Shown here one piece after another: positions 1 to 8,459 of a stretch of 64,000 bases of DNA. The stretch spans positions 806,001-870,000 of the forward strand of contig NZ_QLMA01000002.1 in NCBI RefSeq assembly GCF_003259435.1, given 5' to 3'. The stretch comes from Chitinophaga dinghuensis. Its GTDB lineage: Bacteria; Bacteroidota; Bacteroidia; Chitinophagales; Chitinophagaceae. The position numbers and the translations under genes were made by a program. Under the pieces are notes generated by a model, which was not told the origin of the DNA, ran no database searches, and was given only the letters and a program-made list of their open reading frames with translations. Numbering within the stretch: the first letter of the stretch is position 1; each line of letters opens with the position of its first letter.

Positions 1-1
1 T

Positions 2-145
2 ATAGGTAGGGTATGGGAGAGACGCGTGTATTGTAAACGGAAAATAAGCTCATTTAAGGCGTTTGGGGAAGCGTGTATGCCTGAGCGTCATGAAGGCTTA
101 TTGAGGGAGAAATACGGGCATATATGGAGGAAGAAACGATATTAA
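2..145 (+). CDS. Possible C-terminal fragment of a gene entering from the left edge
   Basis: Frame 2 is open from the first base to a TAA at 143-145, giving about 47 residues that are basic and end in RKKRY. The stop lies six bases before a perfect hairpin (151-174), which is how the real genes nearby end. No family could be recognised from so short a piece. It may also be non-coding, because 47 open codons at a window edge can arise by chance. Adding the upstream sequence would settle it. Confidence 0.35.
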   Translation: MGRVWERRVYCKRKISSFKAFGEACMPERHEGLLREKYGHIWRKKRY

Positions 146-150
146 AAAGA

Positions 151-174
151 AACGTCCCGCAATTGCGGGACGTT
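151..174. terminator. Perfect palindromic terminator hairpin
   Basis: AACGTCCCGC, AATT and GCGGGACGTT form a 10-bp GC-rich stem. On the minus strand it is followed by TCTTTTTAAT, so it most likely ends the clpX / small-protein transcript. It may also serve the rightward fragment ending at 145. Confidence 0.75.
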
Positions 175-181
175 GTATGTT

Positions 182-475
182 TTATTCTTTACCTTTTTCT
201 TTGTTGAAGAAGTCCGTTACCTTATGTTTTGCGGCTTCGGCCCAATCTTCAGCGGTATCTTTTGCATTATCCAGGAAGTCGCCTGCTTTATCCATTAAAC
301 TTTCGCCTTTTTCTTCCGTTTTACCAGACATGCCTGCAAACCAGTTGTCTACAGTACCGGCAATAAACGGAGGCAGTTTACCTTTCACATATTCTTTGAT
401 TACATCGATCGACTGAGCTGCCTGTTCAGCAGTGAGACCTGCTTTTTCCTGTAATTGCTGAATAAGTTCCTGCAT
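182..475 (-). CDS. Small acidic helical protein downstream of clpX
   Basis: This 97-residue soluble protein has no signal peptide or membrane segment. The N-terminal half (1-45) looks like a compact helical domain (LTAEQAAQSIDVIKEYVKGK). The C-terminal half (50-97) is a charged amphipathic stretch rich in A, D, E and K (KAGDFLDNAKDTAEDWAEAA), similar in character to stress-associated CsbD/LEA-type helices. It lies 30 bp downstream of clpX on the same strand and before a terminator, so it is probably co-transcribed with clpX. No function can be named. A role as a protease adaptor or stress protein is only a guess from position. Confidence 0.75.
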   Translation of the reverse strand: MQELIQQLQEKAGLTAEQAAQSIDVIKEYVKGKLPPFIAGTVDNWFAGMSGKTEEKGESLMDKAGDFLDNAKDTAEDWAEAAKHKVTDFFNKEKGKE

Positions 476-505
476 AATTGATGGGTTTTAAGGTTCGTAG
501 AATGA

Positions 506-1750
506 TTAGGCTACCTTTAGTTTTACCAGGGTAGACTTTTCCAGTTTGTTTTCTGCGTATTCTTTGGTTAAGGTGAAAGTGGTTTCGCTGGTAGAAGGCA
601 GTTCAAACATGGCATCGCTGAGGACTACTTCGCAGATAGAGCGAAGGCCACGTGCGCCGAGTTTGTATTCCATTGCCTTATCTACGATATAGTCGATTGC
701 TTCTTCTTCCACTACGAGGTCAATGTTTTCCACTTTAAACAGTTTTTTGTACTGTTTAACGAGGGCATTTTTAGGAGTGGTAAGGATAGCTTTGAGTGTA
801 TCGCGATCCAGTGAATTCAGATATGTCACTACAGGCAGACGGCCCAGTAATTCAGGGATAAGCCCGAATGATTTGAGGTCCTGGGAGTTGATGTAGCGAA
901 GGATCTGTTTTCTGCTTTCTTCTTCTCTTTCTTTGTTAACGTTAAAGCCGATAGAGTGTGTTTGTACTCTTTTGCTGATAATTCTTTCCACGCCATCGAA
1001 AGCGCCGCCGCAGATAAAGAGAATATTTTGGGTATTGAGTTTGATTAATTTTTGCTCCGGGTGTTTACGGCCGCCCTGAGGGGGAACCAGTACTTCCGTA
1101 CCTTCCAGCAGTTTGAGGAGGCCTTGTTGTACGCCTTCGCCGCTTACATCACGAGTGATGGAAGGGTTATCATTTTTACGAGCAATTTTATCGATTTCGT
1201 CGATGTATACGATACCGCGTTCAGCTGCTTCTACGTCGTAGTTACAAACCTGGAGCAGGCGGCTGAGGATACTTTCCACGTCTTCGCCTACGTAACCTGC
1301 TTCTGTGAAAACAGTTGCATCTACGATGGTGAAAGGAACGTTGAGCAGTTTGGCGATGGATTTGGCGAGGAGGGTTTTACCGGTACCGGTTTCTCCTACC
1401 ATGATGATGTTGGATTTTTCGATTTCCACTTCATCTTCATCGATTTGCTGGTTCAAACGTTTATAGTGGTTATATACAGCTACGGCAAGTATTTTCTTAG
1501 CGTCGTCCTGACCGATAACATAGTCGTCCAGGAACTTCTTAATTTCCATTGGTTTGGAAACTTTTGGAGCGAAGTGAGAAGCTGGTGGAGCAACGGGTTT
1601 TTTGCCTGGAGCGAAGAGCTCCTGGTCAATAATTTCCTGCGCGTTGGCCACACAGTTTTCACAGATGTGTCCTTCGGCGCCGGCGATCAGTATCTGGACT
1701 TCTTCTTTGGAGCGGTTGCAGAAGGAACAACGAATTTTCGATTCTTTCAT
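506..1750 (-). CDS. clpX: ATP-dependent Clp protease ATP-binding subunit ClpX
   Basis: ClpX is a hexameric AAA+ unfoldase that feeds substrates to the ClpP peptidase in the cytoplasm. The 414-residue protein has the full family layout. An N-terminal zinc-binding domain has cysteines at 8, 11, 30 and 33. A Walker A motif (GETGTGKT) lies near residue 120, followed by the pore loop GYVGED, a Walker B motif (YIDEIDK) and the ClpP-docking IGF tripeptide (HSIGFN). Length is normal and the start is ATG. It follows clpP and tig on the same strand but is separated from clpP by a terminator and its own -7 box, so it can be expressed separately. The small gene at 182-475 follows it. Confidence 0.98.
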   Translation of the reverse strand: MKESKIRCSFCNRSKEEVQILIAGAEGHICENCVANAQEIIDQELFAPGKKPVAPPASHFAPKVSKPMEIKKFLDDYVIGQDDAKKILAVAVYNHYKRLNQQIDEDEVEIEKSNIIMVGETGTGKTLLAKSIAKLLNVPFTIVDATVFTEAGYVGEDVESILSRLLQVCNYDVEAAERGIVYIDEIDKIARKNDNPSITRDVSGEGVQQGLLKLLEGTEVLVPPQGGRKHPEQKLIKLNTQNILFICGGAFDGVERIISKRVQTHSIGFNVNKEREEESRKQILRYINSQDLKSFGLIPELLGRLPVVTYLNSLDRDTLKAILTTPKNALVKQYKKLFKVENIDLVVEEEAIDYIVDKAMEYKLGARGLRSICEVVLSDAMFELPSTSETTFTLTKEYAENKLEKSTLVKLKVA

Positions 1751-1811
1751 TTCGGAATAAATTATTTTTCGACGAATCCGGGCTAGACCTGTGATTATTA
1801 TACAGGGATTA

Positions 1812-1845
1812 CAAATTTACACTAAAAAAACGGGCCCTGATCAAA
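1812..1845 (-). promoter_or_regulatory. Probable clpX promoter
   Basis: On the minus strand TAAATTTG (1812-1819) matches the Bacteroidota -7 consensus TAnnTTTG, about 60 bases before the clpX ATG. A TTTG at 1842-1845 could be the -33 box, but the 22-bp spacer is longer than usual. The -33 candidate sits just downstream of the clpP terminator hairpin. Confidence 0.5.
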
Positions 1846-1849
1846 TAAA

Positions 1850-1876
1850 AACAGTCTCTACTTAGTAGAGACTGTT
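1850..1876 (-). terminator. clpP terminator, GTCTCTACT-type palindrome
   Basis: This is a perfect palindrome with two 13-bp arms (AACAGTCTCTACT / AGTAGAGACTGTT) around one central base. On the minus strand a TTTTTATTTG run follows. It separates clpP from clpX and shares its core with hairpins at 36250, 40438 and 42754. A second small hairpin, ATCAGGG-AAA-CCCTGAT, lies at 1889-1905 just after the clpP stop. Confidence 0.8.
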
Positions 1877-1918
1877 AAAATAATCTAAATCAGGGAAACC
1901 CTGATATGATATTAAATT

Positions 1919-2620
1919 TTACTGTGGAGTATCCAGTTGTTTTTTCGGATTTTTCTGGAGTACGTCATCGATGATGCCGTATTCTTTTGCTTCGTCAGCA
2001 GTCATCCAATAGTCACGATCAGAATCTTTTTCCACTTTTTTCACTGGTTGACCGCAGTGGCCAGCAATGATTTCGTTGAGTTCTTTCTTCAGTTTAACGA
2101 ACTCACGAGCAGTGATTTCGATATCTGAAGTCTGGCCCTCAGCGCCGCCGTGAGGCTGGTGAATCATTACGCGGGCGTGTTTCAGAGCAGTACGTTTTCC
2201 TTTGGTACCAGCTACCAGCAATACAGCGCCGAAAGAGGCAGCCATACCGGTGCAGATAGTAGCTACTTCCGGAGAAATAATCTGCATAGTATCATAAATA
2301 CCCAGGCCGGCATAAACGGAGCCGCCAGGACTATTGATATACATCTGAATGTCACGGTTGCGATCGGAAGATTCCAGGAACAACAGCTGCGCGGTAATTA
2401 CGTTTGCCACGTAGTCGTTAACTGGATCACCCAGGAAAATAATACGGTCAGCCATCAATCGGGAGAAAACGTCCATTTGAGTCATGTTCATCTGGCGTTC
2501 CTCGAGAATGTACGGAGTCAGACTGTTGATCTGGTGGCTTTTTGCATAGCTATCCACTACCAGGCTGCTGATCCCATGATGCTTGATCGCATATTTTCTG
2601 AATTCGTTATTAATGTTCAT
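1919..2620 (-). CDS. clpP: ATP-dependent Clp protease proteolytic subunit ClpP
   Basis: ClpP is the serine peptidase that forms the degradation chamber used by ClpX. The catalytic serine lies in GMAASFGA, the histidine in MIHQPHGG, and the aspartate in the DRDYWM region near the C-terminus. The chosen start at 2620 (MNINNEFRKYAIKH) gives 233 residues. The frame stays open 10 codons further upstream, but that extension would run deeper into tig. With the chosen start the gene overlaps the tig stop by 11 bases, so translation is probably coupled to trigger factor. The order tig-clpP-clpX is the classic arrangement. Confidence 0.97.
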   Translation of the reverse strand: MNINNEFRKYAIKHHGISSLVVDSYAKSHQINSLTPYILEERQMNMTQMDVFSRLMADRIIFLGDPVNDYVANVITAQLLFLESSDRNRDIQMYINSPGGSVYAGLGIYDTMQIISPEVATICTGMAASFGAVLLVAGTKGKRTALKHARVMIHQPHGGAEGQTSDIEITAREFVKLKKELNEIIAGHCGQPVKKVEKDSDRDYWMTADEAKEYGIIDDVLQKNPKKQLDTPQ

Positions 2621-3989
2621 GATGGTGATGTTTATGAGGTAAATTAACAAAATCTTCTGCTTTGATTTCCTCTTCTTTAATAGTCACCTTTGCTTCAGCC
2701 CAGTCGAACAGTTTCTGGGTAATCATTTCGCGGTAAGTCTGGTCTACGAATTTCTCATCCTGTAACAGACGATCCAGGTAGCTATCCAGCCACTCAGCAC
2801 CGTCAACAGCAGCACCACCGTAGTAGCCCAACACTTTTTGTTTAGCGTTTTCTTTCAGTTCTTCGAAAGAAACTTCCAGTTTATTATCGCGAATCAGTTT
2901 ATCACTGATCAAAGTCCAGCGCAGCTGATGGTCGAAGCCAGGGTATTCTTTTTCCGCTTCTTCTGCAGATTTAGGTTTTTCACCACCTACTTGCAGCCAG
3001 CGTTTCAGGAAATCTTTAGGTAATTCGATTGGCGTTTCATGAACCAGCACTTCAAACAGATCGTTGTGCATGTGGTTTTTCGCTTCGGAATTCCAGTATT
3101 TTCCGATTTCTTCTTTCAGTTTAGCACGGAAGTCAGCTTCAGTAGCGATGCTGTCTGTAGGGTAAACTTCTTTGAAGAATTCTTCATTCAGTTCTCTTTT
3201 TTCAATCAGACCTACTTTGGTGATGGTCAGTTTGAAGAATTTCTGTGCAGCTTCTTTATCGTCAGCAGCGAAGCCCAGATCTTTCAGGATCCAGCCCAGA
3301 CGCTGTTCGTCGAAGGAAGTAGCCAGTTGGAATACAATGCTGTCTTCTGCTTTCTTGCCTTTCAGTTGTTCCTGAATAGCAGGAGTGAAGTATTTAACCA
3401 GCAGTGCGTTCTCTTTTTCGATACCACCTGCTACCACATTACCGGAAGCATCTGATTCTTCGAATTTAACGTTTATAACGTTATCTTCAGAATCAATTGT
3501 TTCAGGCTCGGTCATTTTACCGCCTTTCAGCTGTAAACGCTCGATTTCTTCCTGTACCATTTCGTCGGTAACAGTTACTTTATATTTGGTCAGCGTAGTT
3601 TTGTTGTTCTCCAGTGGAGTTACATCGAAAGCTGGTTTAACGCCCACTTCGAAATCGAAAGTGTAGTCAGCTGGCTGATTAGGATCCAGGTCTTTAGCCT
3701 CTTTTTCCAGAGACAGTGGCTGGCCAAACAGTTCCAGTTTCTCAGTCTGGATATAACCCATCAGTTCTTTTTCCACAGTTTTCAACACTTCGTCGCTGAA
3801 AATTGCGGCACCGTGCATTTTCTTAACCATGCCTGCAGGCACCATACCTTTACGGAAGCCCGGGATATTTGCATTCTTGCTGAATTGCTTTACTGCTTTG
3901 TCAAAATTAGGAAGGTAATCTTCCTTGCTCACTTTCACAGTGATCTTATCGTTCAATAAACCAATGTTTTCTCTGGTAACGGTTGCCAT
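2610..3989 (-). CDS. tig: Trigger factor
   Basis: Trigger factor is a ribosome-bound chaperone that shields nascent chains. The ribosome-docking signature GFRKGMV lies at residues 44-50 of 459, followed by the long helical substrate-cradling region. The sequence is divergent in the central PPIase-like part, as is common in Bacteroidota. The C-terminus ends in a histidine-rich tail (NLPHKHHHHEH), which is unusual and could bind metal. The start is ATG, about 100 bases after a good -7 box at 4096-4103. It is the first gene of tig-clpP. Confidence 0.95.
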   Translation of the reverse strand: MATVTRENIGLLNDKITVKVSKEDYLPNFDKAVKQFSKNANIPGFRKGMVPAGMVKKMHGAAIFSDEVLKTVEKELMGYIQTEKLELFGQPLSLEKEAKDLDPNQPADYTFDFEVGVKPAFDVTPLENNKTTLTKYKVTVTDEMVQEEIERLQLKGGKMTEPETIDSEDNVINVKFEESDASGNVVAGGIEKENALLVKYFTPAIQEQLKGKKAEDSIVFQLATSFDEQRLGWILKDLGFAADDKEAAQKFFKLTITKVGLIEKRELNEEFFKEVYPTDSIATEADFRAKLKEEIGKYWNSEAKNHMHNDLFEVLVHETPIELPKDFLKRWLQVGGEKPKSAEEAEKEYPGFDHQLRWTLISDKLIRDNKLEVSFEELKENAKQKVLGYYGGAAVDGAEWLDSYLDRLLQDEKFVDQTYREMITQKLFDWAEAKVTIKEEEIKAEDFVNLPHKHHHHEH

Positions 3990-4095
3990 AATTGAATTGT
4001 ATAAAATGTTCTTTAAGACGCAATAATAATTCCTGTTTTATTTTTCTGCCATGAAGTCATTCAGCATCAACCGGACTTTGTATCCGGAATACCAC

Positions 4096-4103
4096 CAAAG
4101 GTA
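4096..4103 (-). promoter_or_regulatory. tig promoter -7 box
   Basis: TACCTTTG on the minus strand is an exact match to TAnnTTTG. No clear TTTG was found at the -33 spacing. The implied leader of about 100 bases before the tig ATG is long. Confidence 0.5.
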
Positions 4104-4390
4104 AGTGGAGATTGATTCTTTACCCGAACACCCCAACTGAGAAAGAAAGGGGACCTATAGCAGGATAAGGTTGCCATATTGGCACTATGCCTGTTCTTCT
4201 TTTCCTGTTGCCAGCCAGATTTTCATTCACTTTCCGTCCTGATTGTCTTCTTTCTTTCGGCCTAAGATATTGAATTTCACTAAATTGTGAAAATTATCCC
4301 AATATAGCAGAGCGCGAAGATAGTATGTTTATCGAAGATTGCCGGCAAATAAAGGCTAAAATTTTACCCTCATTCAGAACGGTTTATAAT

Positions 4391-4398
4391 TATTTTTG
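4391..4398 (+). promoter_or_regulatory. -7 box of the secreted-protein gene
   Basis: TATTTTTG matches TAnnTTTG. It includes the in-frame TTG that would otherwise extend the next gene, so translation probably begins at a downstream ATG. No matching -33 TTTG was seen. Confidence 0.45.
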
Positions 4399-4425
4399 AT
4401 AAGTAAAATGTCCAGTAACCTGACC

Positions 4426-4872
4426 ATGAAATTATTCCTTTTGTGCTGCCTGATTGCAGCTTGCTCCCTGCTGAATGCCCACAAGGCATCCGCCCAAACA
4501 GATAAAACACACCCGTCTCTGAAAAAAGCGGAACTCCGTGCGGAATCCCTGACAAAATTATCTGTCATGGATAAATATCCCGTGGAGCCTGAACTGACCG
4601 CCAAATGCAAAACCTGGTCTTTAAACGCCGCCACCGTACTAAAACTCCTGCCTCTCGCAAAACCAGTAGAGGTGAATGTAATCGATGCCTCCTATAACAC
4701 ACTGCCTGTAAGCATGGAAGGAATTATAGTCATCAACGGTAAAGAATGGAAATGCTCTATCAACGCAGGTTCTTTTATCTGGCTGTATGGCGACAAGGAA
4801 AAATATGTCTATGCCTGGAATAATAAAAGTCTTGATAAATACTTTGTAACCGGACGAGATCTGGGAGAATAA
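4426..4872 (+). CDS. Small secreted protein of unknown function
   Basis: From the ATG at 4426 the product is 148 residues with a typical Sec signal peptide (MKLFLLCCLIAACSLLNA, cleavage probably after ASA). An in-frame ATG at 4408 is possible, but the promoter-like box at 4391-4398 favours 4426. The mature part is about 120 residues with no recognised domain. A segment around INGKEWKCSINAG suggests a small beta-rich fold. It may be a carboxypeptidase-regulatory-like or plug-like leftover, but this cannot be shown. It stands alone, convergent with tRNA-Leu. Confidence 0.75.
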   Translation: MKLFLLCCLIAACSLLNAHKASAQTDKTHPSLKKAELRAESLTKLSVMDKYPVEPELTAKCKTWSLNAATVLKLLPLAKPVEVNVIDASYNTLPVSMEGIIVINGKEWKCSINAGSFIWLYGDKEKYVYAWNNKSLDKYFVTGRDLGE

Positions 4873-4875
4873 AAA

Positions 4876-4900
4876 AACAGCCAGCATATAGCTGGCTGTT
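4876..4900 (-). terminator. tRNA-Leu terminator
   Basis: AACAGCCAGC-ATATA-GCTGGCTGTT forms a perfect 10-bp stem and is followed on the minus strand by a run of at least five T. It sits 7 bases past the tRNA-Leu 3' end. Confidence 0.85.
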
Positions 4901-4907
4901 AGTGTAG

Positions 4908-4989
4908 TGCGGATGAAGGGACTCGAACCCCCATGCCTCGCGGCACCAGATCCTAAGTCTGGCGTGTCTACCAATTTCACCACATCCGC
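4908..4989 (-). tRNA. tRNA-Leu (TAG anticodon)
   Basis: The 82-base cloverleaf has a long variable arm. The acceptor stem is GCGGATG/CATCCGC. The anticodon stem is CCAGA/TCTGG around the loop CTTAGGA, giving anticodon TAG. The T loop is GTTCGAGTC. No CCA is encoded. It has its own promoter (5042-5071) and terminator. Confidence 0.96.
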
Positions 4990-5041
4990 GGGTGATGTAC
5001 GCTACGTAAGCTTTTCAGCCTATGCGGTAAACAAAGGACTG

Positions 5042-5071
5042 CAAAGGTATTCTTTTTTAGCAATTAACAAA
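5042..5071 (-). promoter_or_regulatory. tRNA-Leu promoter
   Basis: On the minus strand TTTG (5068-5071), an 18-bp spacer and TACCTTTG (5042-5049) match the Bacteroidota primary-sigma consensus. Confidence 0.75.
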
Positions 5072-5132
5072 ATCTATTATAGATGAAATCCCTGCCATGC
5101 GATGCGGGCATAACAGGGACTGTCATCTTTTT

Positions 5133-6026
5133 CTAAACCAAGCGTTCTGTTGTCAGATCGCCAACTTTGGCCAGACGGCTGCTAACGCCCATCCAACCTG
5201 CTATCCCGGCATAAATTCCCCGGAAATCATGTTGAATTCCCGGCTCTTCCTGCCAGTAACATTCTTTTATGTCTGCAATCCCTGCCTGTTGCAGGTTTGC
5301 GCCGAATATATACAATTGTCCTGCGCCACCATGATCGGTCCCTTTCCGGATATTCTCTTTTACACTACGTCCAAATTCCGACCAGGCAACAATCAGCGTT
5401 TGCTGAAACTGTCCGCTGGCTTTTAATGTACCCACCAGTCCTGCGATTCCTTCGCTGAATTCAGTCAGTAACCTGTCATGATGTACCCGCTGAAACTGAT
5501 GTGTATCAAAGCCATCCAGCGCTGTATAAAATATATTGGCAGACACGCCATCACTGATATCTTTGGCAGTTCTTTGCAAGGCTTCACTATACTCCAGTGT
5601 CGTGTAATCCTGTATGGTAACATCTTCCGGCAGCCAGTGATTACAAGCCTGCCCTTCCAGACATCCTGTCTGCCAGATACGGGCAGCATGGTAATGCGAA
5701 TGCTCCGTACCAGAAAACCCCACCTGGTGCATTACGCGCATCTGCTGTTTTTCGTATAGTGGTACAAGTGATTGCAACCCTGGATGAAAGGCCCATTTTT
5801 CGTTTATGCGTAACTGTTGATCTTTCGGTACGGCAAGGGTAGGTCGCCAGTTATAATATCTGTCGTCTCCATACGGTATTACTGTATTTAACCCATCATT
5901 ACCACCCTGCAAGTGCACAAAGATGACCCTTCTCCGGTTACCTGCTACCGCAGCCTTTACAAAAGATGGCAACAACATTATGCCGGCTGCTATTCCTCCC
6001 TGTTTTAAGAATGCTCTGCGTTTCAT
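5133..6026 (-). CDS. Short DUF1501 family protein with Tat signal
   Basis: This 297-residue protein starts with a twin-arginine signal (MKRRAFLKQGGIAAG), so it is probably exported folded. It carries DUF1501/sulfatase-like landmarks: FVHLQGGNDGLNTV after the signal, ALDGFDTHQ near the middle, WSEFGRSVKEN and TDHGGAG. DUF1501 proteins are usually near 400 residues or more, and the region between the first landmark block and GFDTH is clearly shortened here. DUF1501 genes often pair with DUF1800, which is absent. This is the last gene of the catabolic operon and overlaps the permease by 4 bases (ATGA). The reaction is unknown. Confidence 0.85.
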   Translation of the reverse strand: MKRRAFLKQGGIAAGIMLLPSFVKAAVAGNRRRVIFVHLQGGNDGLNTVIPYGDDRYYNWRPTLAVPKDQQLRINEKWAFHPGLQSLVPLYEKQQMRVMHQVGFSGTEHSHYHAARIWQTGCLEGQACNHWLPEDVTIQDYTTLEYSEALQRTAKDISDGVSANIFYTALDGFDTHQFQRVHHDRLLTEFSEGIAGLVGTLKASGQFQQTLIVAWSEFGRSVKENIRKGTDHGGAGQLYIFGANLQQAGIADIKECYWQEEPGIQHDFRGIYAGIAGWMGVSSRLAKVGDLTTERLV

Positions 6027-7249
6027 GAAACTTTAGGTTTATGCCCATGCAGGCCGTAAAATAAAATGTACAGATAGCAAATCAAGGGTATCATAAATGC
6101 AGTATGCCAATCATAATGATCCTTCACGTAGCCCTGCAGATAAGAGATGACAGCGCCTCCGCAAATAGCGGTAGACAACAGTCCTGATGCGGCAGTTGTA
6201 TGTTTTCCAACTCCATTCACAGATAAAGAAAAGATAGTGGCAAACATGATGGAATTACACAATCCTACCGCAATCATACTACGCACGGCCAGCATACCTG
6301 TACTGTTGATGGAAATCAATATCAATGCGGCTGCTGTGATGGCACAAACAGACAATAACATGCCTGGCCGTAAAAAACGCAACAGACCCGCTCCCAGTAA
6401 ACGCCCTGCCAACATACATCCCCAGTACAAGGCTACATAGTTATTCGCTTCTTTCTCCGGAATATGCAACAAGTCTACAATGTAATTGGTGAGGAAAGTA
6501 CCTACGGCCACTTCCGCACCCACATACATGAAAATGCCTATGATACCTAAGTTCAGTTGTCGGTATGAAAAGAGACCGCGACTACTTTCCTTTTCTCCGG
6601 CAGAAACAGGTATAACGGGGAGGGATAAACGCGATACGATGAATGCAATCATCATCAGTAGTAACGCGATTCCCAGATAAGGATATCGCACTGCTTCACT
6701 GGAAGAACCGGCATCTTCCAATTTGGACAAGATAAAATGTGCTCCAAACAAAGGCGCTGCGGTGGTACCCAGAGAGCCAATTCCCTGGATCAGCGCTAAT
6801 CGTGCAGAAGCGGTACGGGAAGGTCCTAAAACGGTGATGTATGGGTTTGCAGCCACCTGCAACAATACGATGCCAATGGCTACCACAAATAATGCCGCAA
6901 GGAATAATGCATATTGATGAAAAACAGAGGCGGGATAAAACAATAATCCGCCAACCGCCGCAATGCCGAAACCCAATACCATTCCTTTTTTGTAACCGGT
7001 CTGCATCACAATTCTTCCTGCAGGTATTGACATGACGCCATACGTAAGGAAAAAGTAAAACTGTACCAGGCTGGATTGGGAATAGGTTAAAGTGAATCCT
7101 TTCTTGAAAAACGGGACCAGCGTATCATTCAGGCACGTGATGAATCCCATCATGAAGTATAGGACGGCCAGTGAGATAAGGGCTGGGGTGTAGGACTGTC
7201 GCGAATCCGCGACAGGTTGTTCCTGTAAACTGTTAGAAATGATTGGCAT
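6023..7249 (-). CDS. MFS sugar permease, FucP/GluP-like (FHS family)
   Basis: This 408-residue protein has about 12 membrane segments. It shows the fucose-galactose-glucose:H+ symporter hallmarks: MGFITCLNDTLVPFFKK in helix 1 and LLQVAANPYITVLGP in helix 4. It probably brings the monosaccharide released or modified by its neighbours across the inner membrane. FHS-type transporters serve fucose, glucose or galactose and, in Bacteroides, sialic acid; the substrate here is not readable. It lies 5 bp after the epimerase gene and overlaps the DUF1501 gene by 4 bases. An 8-bp inverted repeat (7196-7215) lies within the first 20 codons. Confidence 0.9.
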   Translation of the reverse strand: MPIISNSLQEQPVADSRQSYTPALISLAVLYFMMGFITCLNDTLVPFFKKGFTLTYSQSSLVQFYFFLTYGVMSIPAGRIVMQTGYKKGMVLGFGIAAVGGLLFYPASVFHQYALFLAALFVVAIGIVLLQVAANPYITVLGPSRTASARLALIQGIGSLGTTAAPLFGAHFILSKLEDAGSSSEAVRYPYLGIALLLMMIAFIVSRLSLPVIPVSAGEKESSRGLFSYRQLNLGIIGIFMYVGAEVAVGTFLTNYIVDLLHIPEKEANNYVALYWGCMLAGRLLGAGLLRFLRPGMLLSVCAITAAALILISINSTGMLAVRSMIAVGLCNSIMFATIFSLSVNGVGKHTTAASGLLSTAICGGAVISYLQGYVKDHYDWHTAFMIPLICYLYILFYGLHGHKPKVS

Positions 7250-7254
7250 AGCAG

Positions 7255-8454
7255 TTACGATTGTGGTGATAAAACTTCATATTTCGCTGCGATGGCTTCC
7301 AATGTTTGCCAGCATTGATATAACCCTCGCGGAACGTGGAAACAACCTTTCCATTTACCGCCTTTCAGTGGTAACAACGGTTGTCCCTGCCTGTTAAGAT
7401 AACCAAACCATTCGCCATATTTAGGGTCCGGGAATCTGGACCATGTATAATCATGTACTTTTTTGAACCATTCCAGGCACTTAGGATCGCCGGTATGGAG
7501 GTATCCTTTCAGCAGACTGATAATTGTTTCGATGTGTACCCACCAGAGTTTCTGATCCCATTCCAGTTGCTGAGGAGGCGCGCCTTTGATATCCAGGAAA
7601 TAGAATATACCGCCGTGTTCCTCGTCCCATCCGTATTCCAGGATATTCAGTGTAATATCTTTTGCTTTATGCATCAAAGATTGATCATTTGTGCGGGTAG
7701 CCAGGTCCATGATAAACCACATGGCTTCCAGTCCATGACCAGGATTGATGAGACGGCCGTCGAAAGAGTCGGAGAATTGACCTTCCGGCGTGGTGTTTTC
7801 CAGGATCAGGCCAGTGTCCTGCTGGTAGAATACTTCCATTACAGTATGGATACCGTGACTGATGGTGTCTTCTACGAGTTGCTTATCCAGTAGTGGTTCT
7901 ATTTCCAGTACCAGGTTGCAGAGAATCATTGGCAGGGCAAAGTTCTGCAAAGGGCGGGTACCCGGGAAAACCTTATTGAATCTGCCTTTCGGATTACCTT
8001 GTCTTTTCAGGATGTTAAAGAAAGTATCAGTAGCTATTTGGCCGTATTCGGGATTGCCAGTAGCCTGGAATAGCTGACCGAAGGCCATAGCAGCAAAGCA
8101 GTCGGAGAAAATGTTATATGCCTCTATGATAGGAGCGCCGTTGCGCGTCAGTGAGAAGTACCAGTTACCATCTTTATCCCGCCCGTGTTTACGGAGAAAA
8201 TCAGCGCCCTGGATGGCCATATCCAGCCATTCCTGTTGTTGTTCCACTTTGTTGTAGAGCATACTGAAACACCATACTTCCCGGCATTGCAGCCAGATGA
8301 ATTTATCTGTATCGAAGACATTTCCGGCGCGGTCCAGGCAGGTAAAGTATCCGCCCTGCTCTTTGTCTGGGGAATATTTCATCCAAAAGGGAATGACGTC
8401 TTCCAATAAATTTTTGCGATATACGTCAGCGTATTCCTTGAATCCAGCAGTCAT
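7255..8454 (-). CDS. N-acylglucosamine 2-epimerase (AGE/RnBP family)
   Basis: This 399-residue cytoplasmic protein has the alpha6/alpha6-barrel AGE layout. GGYFTCLDRAGNVFDTDKF lies near residue 35, with NPGHGLEA near the middle, WWVHIET after it, and KGCFHVPRGL near the C-terminus. The conserved histidines in these motifs are the expected catalytic ones. The family interconverts N-acetylglucosamine and N-acetylmannosamine, and some members act on mannose or cellobiose. The N-terminal block resembles true AGE more than cellobiose epimerase. In this operon it most likely handles the sugar taken up by the adjacent permease. The start is ATG and gaps to both neighbours are 5 bp. Confidence 0.9.
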   Translation of the reverse strand: MTAGFKEYADVYRKNLLEDVIPFWMKYSPDKEQGGYFTCLDRAGNVFDTDKFIWLQCREVWCFSMLYNKVEQQQEWLDMAIQGADFLRKHGRDKDGNWYFSLTRNGAPIIEAYNIFSDCFAAMAFGQLFQATGNPEYGQIATDTFFNILKRQGNPKGRFNKVFPGTRPLQNFALPMILCNLVLEIEPLLDKQLVEDTISHGIHTVMEVFYQQDTGLILENTTPEGQFSDSFDGRLINPGHGLEAMWFIMDLATRTNDQSLMHKAKDITLNILEYGWDEEHGGIFYFLDIKGAPPQQLEWDQKLWWVHIETIISLLKGYLHTGDPKCLEWFKKVHDYTWSRFPDPKYGEWFGYLNRQGQPLLPLKGGKWKGCFHVPRGLYQCWQTLEAIAAKYEVLSPQS

Positions 8455-8459
8455 TGTTC

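Larger units (their letters stand above)
3990..4407. other. Intergenic region between tig and a divergent secreted-protein gene
   Basis: No convincing gene was seen in this roughly 420-bp stretch. It holds the tig -7 box (4096-4103), the -7 box of the rightward gene (4391-4398) and a dyad TTTCAC-N6-GTGAAA at 4275-4292 that could be a protein-binding site. A weak hairpin, CCGGA-N7-TCCGG, lies in the tig leader around 4071-4087. Confidence 0.6.

Noticed and set aside
1052..1786. Long open frame opposite clpX (244 codons)
   Set aside because: It mirrors clpX codons, has no family resemblance, and its composition is that of an antisense shadow.
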